From: Minisyncoccota bacterium
GTDB taxonomy: Bacteria; Patescibacteriota; Minisyncoccia; Phycocordibacterales; Phycocordibacteraceae
Length of the DNA: 41,045 nucleotides
Assembly (NCBI GenBank): GCA_022842585.1
Contig: JALHPI010000005.1
Coordinates: 1 to 41,045 of the forward strand
Direction: 5' to 3'
Made by a program: the position numbers and the translations under genes. Positions within the stretch are counted from its first letter, which is position 1, and each line of letters begins with the position of its first letter. The notes beneath the pieces are model-generated. The model was not told where the DNA came from. It saw only the letters and a program-made list of their open reading frames with translations, and did not search any database. Positions 9,735 to 16,891 of the stretch are shown one piece after another.

Positions 9735-11132
9735 ATGTTTGATTTCTTCTTCGGGCCTTTTAGGAAAGGCTTCGAAAAGCTCCGCGATAATCCGCAACTC
9801 ATCTACACCGCGCTCGTCGCGTTCCTTATCGTGGTCGCGTTCCTATTCATGGCCGAGCGTTTCATCGGCATCGCCTCAAGCGCCCAAGAGCGGCTCGTGA
9901 ACGTGCGTGCAGGCTCCATCCAGGACGCGTTCGCGTCCTTTGCCGGAGACCGTATCTACGATACCGACTACCTGAACGAAAAAATACAGGAGACTATTAT
10001 AGTCAACGAAACCATCCGCTCGTTCCAGGTGGTCGTAAAGAGCAGCGTGCTTGCCACTGCATCGACGACCGTGCTCGGTGAGCGCATCGTGGTCGCCTCA
10101 AATGACAAGGAGGAGCTGAACCAAATAGACCGCGGCAACGACTTCCTTTTCTCGCTCGCGGCAAGCGACCCGTCCCACTCAATCACCATTGAGGAAACGA
10201 AAAACGGCGAACGCCTTTTCAATACCGCCCGCGCGATTACGGACGCCTCCGGCGAAGTCATCGGTGCGGTGATTACCGTCCAGACGCTCTCGGAAGCAGA
10301 CCGTGCCATCCAGAACGACATAAACAACAGCCTCGGACTTCTGGTGGCAGTGCTACTCATCCTCATGCTTCTCTTCCTTCGATTCACTAAGGTCATCGAC
10401 TATATGAGTCTGTATAGAAAGTTGAAAGAAGTGGACCAGCTTAAAAACGACTTCATCTCTATGGCATCCCATGAGCTGCGGACCCCACTCTCCATCATCC
10501 GTGGCTACGCCGAATACATAGGGGAAGCGCCGGAACTCTCTCCGACGACTAAGGAGTACGCAAATAAAATAGGTATCTCGGTCCAAGGGCTCGATTCGCT
10601 TGTGGCCGACATCCTCGATGTCTCACGCATCGACCAGGGCCGAATGTCGTTTACGCTTGAACCGGTTCACCCCGAGCTTCTTATAACGGATGTCGTCGCC
10701 GAGCTTACGGGTCAGGCAAAAGAAAAGGGTATTACGCTTTCGTTCGATACGACCGGGATCACCACGGCGCAAGTCATTTTCGCGGACAAAAGCCGCTTTA
10801 AGCAGGTACTCGTGAATATCATCGGAAATGCCGTGAAATACACGGTACAAGGGGGAGTAAACGTCCGACAGTATGAAGAGCAGGGGAGGGTGGTCATACG
10901 CGTCAGCGATACGGGCTTTGGTATGAGCGAAGAAGAACGGACGCACCTCTTCGAGAAGTTCTACCGCATTAGGACCAAGGATACGGAAAATATCCGCGGT
11001 ACCGGCCTTGGTCTCTGGATTACGAAGCAAATCATCGAAGCCATGAAGGGCACCATCTCGGTGGAGTCGATAAAGGGGGTCGGGTCGCATTTCATCATCT
11101 CGTTCCCGACCACTGGACAACCTGTTTCCTAA
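9735..11132 (+). CDS. membrane sensor histidine kinase
   Basis: Two TMs with extracytoplasmic sensor, H-box FISMASHELRTPLSIIRGY, N-box NIIGNAVKYT, G boxes DTGFGM, GTGLGLWI. Confidence 0.93.
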   Translation: MFDFFFGPFRKGFEKLRDNPQLIYTALVAFLIVVAFLFMAERFIGIASSAQERLVNVRAGSIQDAFASFAGDRIYDTDYLNEKIQETIIVNETIRSFQVVVKSSVLATASTTVLGERIVVASNDKEELNQIDRGNDFLFSLAASDPSHSITIEETKNGERLFNTARAITDASGEVIGAVITVQTLSEADRAIQNDINNSLGLLVAVLLILMLLFLRFTKVIDYMSLYRKLKEVDQLKNDFISMASHELRTPLSIIRGYAEYIGEAPELSPTTKEYANKIGISVQGLDSLVADILDVSRIDQGRMSFTLEPVHPELLITDVVAELTGQAKEKGITLSFDTTGITTAQVIFADKSRFKQVLVNIIGNAVKYTVQGGVNVRQYEEQGRVVIRVSDTGFGMSEEERTHLFEKFYRIRTKDTENIRGTGLGLWITKQIIEAMKGTISVESIKGVGSHFIISFPTTGQPVS

Positions 11133-11159
11133 AGGTGGTTACCCCGTATACTTACAGCT

Positions 11160-13064
11160 ATGTTTTCCCACCTCACTACGAAGGAACTGGCGTTCTATGG
11201 GGTGAGCGCATCAGTGGGGTTGCTTCTGCTTGTCGCGGGAGTCCTGGGGCACGCACAGTACGCTGACAGGGAAAAGCTCGCTTCCGCAACCACGTCGACT
11301 TGGAATACCTTCAACACAAATACCGACGGTACATTTTATAATTACGGAGACACTATAGCGACGAGCTCGCCGGAAATCATCCGTCTCTTCACCATGGAGA
11401 CTACTAAAGGAGCCTGCGGTAGCGGTGCCATTAAAATAAGTTGGACCTCTTTGGATTCGGATGCGGAGTACCGTCTCTATAGAAATGGCATCGAGATTTT
11501 CGAAGGCCGCAAGCCGAGCTATAACGATACCAAACTTCCTGCAGGCTCCACTAACTCATATATCGTATATGCAAACATGTCAGGTGCGTCCTATAGCCAC
11601 GTAGCGACCGCACTTACTACTGCACCGACGGCGTGTGACGCAGTTCCTTTAACGGGCACGGGCGGTGGAACTGCAATCGCAACAACGACCGGAGTTGCCC
11701 CTACGTTGCCGCCGGCGCCACGCCTCATACCTATTGCCACTACGACACTAACGGCAACGCCGGCACCCGCCACCTCAACGGTACCTACCACCCCTCCCCC
11801 CGCCACCCTTATATCACCCCCACCAGTATCGTCTCCTGCACCTGGTATAAATCCGCCGGCCACTACCGTACCATCTCCTGAACAGGCTCCGGTGCCACAG
11901 CAGGTAGTGAATCTTCCAACACCGGTCGTACAAAATAAGGAGCGCGCGCTCGTGTTTGCGACTACGACGCCAAACGCGCAACCATCAGCACTTTCAAGTA
12001 CCACGGAAGCGAAGGTAACAAAGCTCTTTACGGTCGTATCGGTCTTCGATGAGACGGATAAGGCGCGTCAACAGGCACGCAGGTCGCTCGTGGCGTTCAT
12101 CGACGAGAAGATACGCGACGCCTTTGCGTCTATGAATGACGAGGAGCGGGCCGGAAAAAAAGAATCCCTCGACCAGCTTCGCGCCTCCATACTCACCCGC
12201 ATCGACGAGCGATTGAATGCGGGGACCGACGTGCGGGCAGAAGCATCCTTACTTGCTTCCGAAATCACTGAAAAAATTTCGGAACTCTCTGTATACGGCG
12301 TCACTACCGACAGCGCTGCCGTGGGTGCGCTCGTCGACTCCGCAATCGCACCCCTTACCGTGGCTGCTGAAGAAGAATCGAAGGCACTCAAAGAACAGGG
12401 AGGTGACCTGCTCTACAAGGATACGAACAAAGACGGTATCTCCGACTACGATTCCGTGCATGTCTATAATATCGACCCGGTAAAACCTTCTCCGACAAGT
12501 GTGTACAAAGGACGCAAGATTACTGCAGGCGAAAAAGTAGCGCTCGGATACGACCCGACGCAGACTAAGCTTGTGCAGGTAACTCCGGAAGAACCGGAAC
12601 GCTCTTCCGCCCCGATTGCACGCTCCTACCAGGTTTCCTCCGTAGCGCTTACGGAAGAGAAGAAAGTGGCACTCACCGGCCGCGCACTCCCGAACAGCTT
12701 CGTCACGCTCTATATCTACAGCACGCCGGTCGTTGTCACCGTCAAAACGGATGCAAACGGAAGCTGGAAATACACGCTCAACAAAGAGCTTGAAGACGGA
12801 AGTCACACGGTGTCGGTGGCAACGGTTGATAACAGTGGGAAAATCCTCGCAAAATCCTCACCGATTCCGTTTACGAAGACCGCGCAAGCCGCAACGCTTG
12901 ATTCGGCAAGTACAAGCTTCATTTCTGAAAGTGGCCAACCGACGTTGTTCTCGGGTCGCACACTCTATATGCTCATCATGGTGTGCGCCGGCATCATCTT
13001 CTTCACGCTTGGTATTATGGGACTGAATACCAGACGTCAGGAAGAGACGCCAACCGCCGCCTAA
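11160..13064 (+). CDS. secreted/cell-surface multidomain protein with Pro/Thr linker, Ig-like domain and C-terminal TM
   Basis: N-terminal signal/TM, long P/T-rich linker, TNKDGISDYDSVHVYNIDP calcium-type repeat, Ig-like segment, C-terminal TM. Confidence 0.75.
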   Translation: MFSHLTTKELAFYGVSASVGLLLLVAGVLGHAQYADREKLASATTSTWNTFNTNTDGTFYNYGDTIATSSPEIIRLFTMETTKGACGSGAIKISWTSLDSDAEYRLYRNGIEIFEGRKPSYNDTKLPAGSTNSYIVYANMSGASYSHVATALTTAPTACDAVPLTGTGGGTAIATTTGVAPTLPPAPRLIPIATTTLTATPAPATSTVPTTPPPATLISPPPVSSPAPGINPPATTVPSPEQAPVPQQVVNLPTPVVQNKERALVFATTTPNAQPSALSSTTEAKVTKLFTVVSVFDETDKARQQARRSLVAFIDEKIRDAFASMNDEERAGKKESLDQLRASILTRIDERLNAGTDVRAEASLLASEITEKISELSVYGVTTDSAAVGALVDSAIAPLTVAAEEESKALKEQGGDLLYKDTNKDGISDYDSVHVYNIDPVKPSPTSVYKGRKITAGEKVALGYDPTQTKLVQVTPEEPERSSAPIARSYQVSSVALTEEKKVALTGRALPNSFVTLYIYSTPVVVTVKTDANGSWKYTLNKELEDGSHTVSVATVDNSGKILAKSSPIPFTKTAQAATLDSASTSFISESGQPTLFSGRTLYMLIMVCAGIIFFTLGIMGLNTRRQEETPTAA

Positions 13065-13076
13065 CAACTCATATCT

Positions 13077-13481
13077 ATGACTAACCCCGACGTAGTAAAG
13101 AAAGAGCATCCGAAAAACTGGCATAACGAGCATCAGTCGACCTTGACGCTCGGAGAGCGTCTCTCGGACTGGATTTCTGATTTCGTCGGTTCATGGACAT
13201 TCGTGTTCATCCATATCGTATGGTTTGGCGTCTGGCTTCTCGTGCCGATTGAGCCGTTTCCGTTCGGACTTCTGACTATGATTGTGAGCCTTGAAGCAAT
13301 ACTTCTCTCTACGTTCATCATGATGAGTCAGAACCGTGCCGCCGACCGCGACCGTCATCAGGCAAAAGCCGACTACGAAACGAACCTGGAAGCGAAGAGG
13401 GAGATAGAGACGCTTCAAATTGCACTTGATCGCATTGAAAGCGAAAAGCTTGACCAGATACTCGCTATCCTAAAAAAGTAA
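13077..13481 (+). CDS. DUF1003-family membrane protein
   Basis: GSWTFVFIHIVWFGVWLLVP...SLEAILLSTFIMMSQNRAADRDR is typical of DUF1003. Confidence 0.85.
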   Translation: MTNPDVVKKEHPKNWHNEHQSTLTLGERLSDWISDFVGSWTFVFIHIVWFGVWLLVPIEPFPFGLLTMIVSLEAILLSTFIMMSQNRAADRDRHQAKADYETNLEAKREIETLQIALDRIESEKLDQILAILKK

Positions 13482-13499
13482 GGAAGTAGAGTGCTCTGT

Positions 13500-13700
13500 C
13501 TAGCCGCGCTCGCAACAGGAGCAGGAGCGACCAGTAAGCTTCGCTACTCCGGCGACAATAAGAAGGATTGGCCAGATGAATGCGGCTAGGCCCGTATCTA
13601 TGATTTTAAAAGCGTGGAGGAGGAAGGTGATACCGATAAGGATGACCATCAACGGCACAATTTTGTGGTGATTGCAGGGGCAAAAAAGAGCGGCGCTCAT
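13500..13700 (-). CDS. small two-TM membrane protein with terminal Cys motifs
   Basis: MSAALFCPCNHHK...LTGRSCSCCERG; plausible short ORF between neighbours. Confidence 0.5.
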   Translation of the reverse strand: MSAALFCPCNHHKIVPLMVILIGITFLLHAFKIIDTGLAAFIWPILLIVAGVAKLTGRSCSCCERG

Positions 13701-13757
13701 TCTAGCTAGCGTAGCACTCCGCCGTTGATATCTTCTAGGATTTTGCAGTGGATAGTG

Positions 13758-15584
13758 TTACTCCACGGTGACTGACTTCGCCAAGTTTCGCGGCATGTCG
13801 ATATTGAGACCGCGCTCAAGTGCCACATAGTACGCAAAGAGCTGGACCGGGATAGTCGTCAGGATAGGGAGGAGCGCCTCGTGTACGTTCGGGACGCTAA
13901 TGACGTCGTCGGCAAGTCCCTTCAAGTCATCCTCCTTTCCGTCGGTAGTGATAGCGATGACGGTGCCGCCGCGCGCGCGTATCTCCTGGATGTTCGATTT
14001 CGATTTTTCGTACATGGAGTCGTCCGGTACGAGTACGACGGAGAGGAAGGATGGCTCGATGAGTGCGATAGGACCGTGCTTCATCTCGCCTGCGGCGTAG
14101 CCCTCGGCGTGTATGTAGGCGATCTCTTTAAGCTTTATGGCGCCCTCGTAGGCGATAGGGCACTGGAACTTCCGGCCGAGGAAGAATGCGTTTTGGACCT
14201 TCGCGTATTTCTTCGCAATCGCCTGTATGGACTCGCGGCGCGAGAGTATGGTGCGCGCAAGGTCCGGAAGCTTCTGAAGCTCGGACACAAGGTGTTCGCC
14301 GTCAGTAGAGGAGAGGCCATTCTGACGGCCAAGCAGTATAGAAATGAGCGCAAGCACGGTCATCTGGGAAATCACCGCCTTCGTGGAGGCGACGCTGATT
14401 TCAGGACCTGCATGGTTATAAACTCCCGCCGTCGTCTCTCGGGCAATGGAGGAGCCGACGACATTCACGACACCGAGCGTAAGCACGCCGTGCCGCTTCG
14501 CTTCGCGTATGGCTTCGATAGTATCCAAGGTTTCGCCCGATTGGGAAATGGCAAGGAGGACGGTCTCTTTCGGGTCCATGGTATGACGACGGTAGCGGAG
14601 TTCCGAGCCAAGCTCCACTTCAACGGGGATGCCGGCGAATTCCTCAAGTAAAAGCTCGCCGACCCTGCCTGCGTAGGAGGCGCTTCCGCAGGCGGTAATC
14701 ATGATGCGTTTTGCGGAGCGTATCTGCGGGAGCACATCGCGGAGCCCGCCGAGCTTTACGTCGCCCTCTTTCGGCAAGAGACGCCCGCGAAGCGTGTTTT
14801 CAATGGTCTCCGGTATTTCCATCATCTCCTTCATCATGAAATGGTCGTAGCCTTTCTTCTGAGCGCTCTCCACGTCCCATTCAAGCGTTTCCACTTTCTT
14901 ATCAAGCGGGGTTCGCGAAAGGGTGGAGATTTCGTATCCTTCGCGCGTAAGCGTCGCCACTTCGCCGTCTTCAAGGTAAATCACGTCGCGCGTATGCTTC
15001 AAAATCGCACTCGCATCAGACGCGATGTAGTACTCGTCCTTTCCGATGCCGAGCATGACGGGGCTTGAGAGACGAGCAGCGACAAGCTTTTCCGGCTCGC
15101 GCACAGAGGCGGCCGCAAGGCCGTAGGTACCGCGCACTTCTTTAAGTGCCCCGCACACCGCGTCTTCAAGAAGAACACCTTCGGTGTATTTTTTTCCTAT
15201 AAGCGCTGCGAGCACCTCCGTATCGGTTTCGGATTTGAAGATGACGCCGTCTTTTTCGAGCGCCGCCTTTATGTCAGCGTAGTTTTCAATAATGCCGTTA
15301 TGGATTATCCATACGGTACCGGTGGGGTCGCAGTGGGGATGGGCATTCGTCTCGGTAGGTGCGCCGTGGGTCGCCCAGCGTGTATGCGCGATGCCGCAGG
15401 TGCCGGTGAAATCCTCCGGAATTGCGTCGGCAAGCTCCGATACTTTGCCGGAGCGCTTCAGGGCGCCACGGCCTGCGACGAAGACGCCCGCAGAGTCGTA
15501 TCCCCGGTACTCAAGGGCGCGCAAACCCTCGATTAAAATAGGGGTCGCATTTCTCGGGCCAATGTATCCGATGACGCCACACAT
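13758..15584 (-). CDS. glmS: glutamine--fructose-6-phosphate aminotransferase (isomerizing)
   Basis: MCGVIGYIGPRNA N-terminal Cys, two SIS domains, C-terminal DMPRNLAKSVTVE; start is ATG at 15584, not the track's 15875. Confidence 0.96.
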   Translation of the reverse strand: MCGVIGYIGPRNATPILIEGLRALEYRGYDSAGVFVAGRGALKRSGKVSELADAIPEDFTGTCGIAHTRWATHGAPTETNAHPHCDPTGTVWIIHNGIIENYADIKAALEKDGVIFKSETDTEVLAALIGKKYTEGVLLEDAVCGALKEVRGTYGLAAASVREPEKLVAARLSSPVMLGIGKDEYYIASDASAILKHTRDVIYLEDGEVATLTREGYEISTLSRTPLDKKVETLEWDVESAQKKGYDHFMMKEMMEIPETIENTLRGRLLPKEGDVKLGGLRDVLPQIRSAKRIMITACGSASYAGRVGELLLEEFAGIPVEVELGSELRYRRHTMDPKETVLLAISQSGETLDTIEAIREAKRHGVLTLGVVNVVGSSIARETTAGVYNHAGPEISVASTKAVISQMTVLALISILLGRQNGLSSTDGEHLVSELQKLPDLARTILSRRESIQAIAKKYAKVQNAFFLGRKFQCPIAYEGAIKLKEIAYIHAEGYAAGEMKHGPIALIEPSFLSVVLVPDDSMYEKSKSNIQEIRARGGTVIAITTDGKEDDLKGLADDVISVPNVHEALLPILTTIPVQLFAYYVALERGLNIDMPRNLAKSVTVE

Positions 15585-15687
15585 CCGAGTAGTGTATAGG
15601 TAGTAGGGGATAGTGTATAGATAAGAAAATTGAAATAAGAGCGAGAATTGGGTAGGATGCGAATACGAGTAGGAAGCCCTGGTTCGC

Positions 15688-15710
15688 CGATGTAAGCAAA
15701 GCTTGCATCG
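15688..15710. repeat. small hairpin starting with tRNA-Thr 5'-end-like sequence, copy A
   Basis: CGATG-t-AAGC-aaa-GCTT-g-CATCG within GCCGATGTAAG. Confidence 0.55.
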
Positions 15711-15724
15711 TGCTCGCTCGGGCG

Positions 15725-15761
15725 AAGCAGTACAGATGCATGCTATGCATCTGTACTGCTT
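15725..15761. repeat. 17-bp perfect inverted repeat with 3-nt loop
   Basis: AAGCAGTACAGATGCAT-GCT-ATGCATCTGTACTGCTT. Confidence 0.9.
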
Positions 15762-15773
15762 ACCCTCACTCGC

Positions 15774-15795
15774 CGATGTAAGTAGGCTTTCATCG
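15774..15795. repeat. small hairpin starting with tRNA-Thr 5'-end-like sequence, copy B
   Basis: CGATG-t-AAG-tagg-CTT-t-CATCG within GCCGATGTAAG; same fold as copy A. Confidence 0.55.
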
Positions 15796-15842
15796 TCTGC
15801 ACTCGCAGTGGATAAAAGAGGACTTTCATCACGTGCTCGTTT

Positions 15843-15918
15843 GCCGATGTAGCTCAGTTGGTAGAGCACCACCATGGTAAGGTGGGGGTCGTCGGTTCAA
15901 TCCCGACCATCGGCTCCA
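15843..15918 (+). tRNA. tRNA-Thr (GGT), CCA encoded
   Basis: GCCGATG/CATCGGC acceptor, anticodon arm CCACC-ATGGTAA-GGTGG, T-loop TTCAATC, TCCA end. Confidence 0.95.
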
Positions 15919-15925
15919 AATAAAG

Positions 15926-15950
15926 CAAAAGCGCGAAAGCGCTTTTTCTA
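15926..15950 (+). terminator. terminator after tRNA-Thr(GGT)
   Basis: AAAAGCGC-gaaa-GCGCTTTTTC. Confidence 0.7.
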
Positions 15951-15955
15951 TTTGT

Positions 15956-16113
15956 GCCGATGGTCGGGATTGGGGGAAGGGGGAGGAGATGCATGCGAGA
16001 ACACGCAGCATGCATGGAGTTTCCCCGTGGAGGAAAGCAGTGAGTCATCGAGCGCTGAAAACCGAGAGGTTTTCAGGGAGGAGTCCGCGACGACAATCTC
16101 GCACCATCGGCTC
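15956..16113 (+). repeat. tRNA-tail-flanked structured element, Thr(GGT) copy (divergent core)
   Basis: Inverted tail GCCGATGGTCGGGATTG 15956-15972 (reverse complement of 15898-15914); direct tail ACCATCGGCTC 16103-16113; internal hairpins ATGCATGC...GCATGCAT and CTGAAAACC-gaga-GGTTTTCAG. Confidence 0.65.
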
Positions 16114-16140
16114 AGATAACGTACAAGCGCGAAAGCGCTT

Positions 16141-16554
16141 TTACGCTTTTTCGGGTTTTGGCGCTTCCCACGCGTTCAGCACGCCCTGAATCTGGTGGAC
16201 GATGGTGTCGAGTGTTACGTACGCCTTCACGAAGAATCCCGCAGCCCCGAGCGCGGTGCATTCGTCCACGTGCGCCTGGTCATCAAGGTTTGAGAACATC
16301 AAGACCGGTATCCCTTTCGTTGCATCATCCGACTTTAGTATCTTCAGGAGTTCGACGCCGTTCATTCCGGGGAGGAGGATATCCAAGAGGATAATGTCGG
16401 GTCGTTCAGAGACGACGAGCGTAAGCGCGTCCTGAGCGTTCACTGCGTGGACAATACGGAAATTTTCCGCGGCAAAGCGCTGATCGATGAGGCTTCCGAG
16501 CACAGTATCGTCTTCTACCCAGAGGATGGTTTTCGGTGAGTCGGTCATACGCAT
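16141..16554 (-). CDS. CheY-like response regulator (receiver domain only)
   Basis: ILWVEDDTVLGSLI, DIILLDILLPGMNGVELL, VLMFSNLDD. Confidence 0.9.
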   Translation of the reverse strand: MRMTDSPKTILWVEDDTVLGSLIDQRFAAENFRIVHAVNAQDALTLVVSERPDIILLDILLPGMNGVELLKILKSDDATKGIPVLMFSNLDDQAHVDECTALGAAGFFVKAYVTLDTIVHQIQGVLNAWEAPKPEKA

Positions 16555-16687
16555 AGTGTACGATACGATGGCATCAGAAATGGTAAGGGTGTGGGCGAGA
16601 TATAGTCTGTGGTTTCAGGGAAAAAAACGTGGTATCTTCCGAGTCGTTGCCACCGTATGGATTACCATACGTCTGGCTCGTTCGGAG

Positions 16688-16723
16688 AATCCGCAAATTC
16701 ATGCAGACATGCATTTGCGGATT
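16688..16723. repeat. inverted repeat directly upstream of tRNA-Thr(CGT)
   Basis: AATCCGCAAAT (16688-16698) / ATTTGCGGATT (16713-16723). Confidence 0.8.
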
Positions 16724-16732
16724 TCCTCACTC

Positions 16733-16808
16733 GCCATCGTAGCTCAGTTGGTAGAGCACTTCACTCGTAACGAAGAGGTCGCCGGTTCAATCCCGGCCGA
16801 TGGCTCCA
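16733..16808 (+). tRNA. tRNA-Thr (CGT), CCA encoded
   Basis: GCCATCG/CGATGGC acceptor, anticodon arm CTTCA-CTCGTAA-CGAAG, T-loop TTCAATC, TCCA end. Confidence 0.92.
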
Positions 16809-16891
16809 AAATCGAAATCAGCCCAGTTTTTGAGTAATCCCCGCCAGCCCCTAGCGAAGACTACGGTAGTAGGTAGAATCATGATAAACCC

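Noticed and set aside
13758-15875. GlmS starting at 15875 as in the ORF track
   Set aside because: GlmS must begin with Met-Cys-Gly after processing; ATG at 15584 gives MCGVIGYIG, and the upstream extension crosses hairpins and the tRNA-Thr gene.
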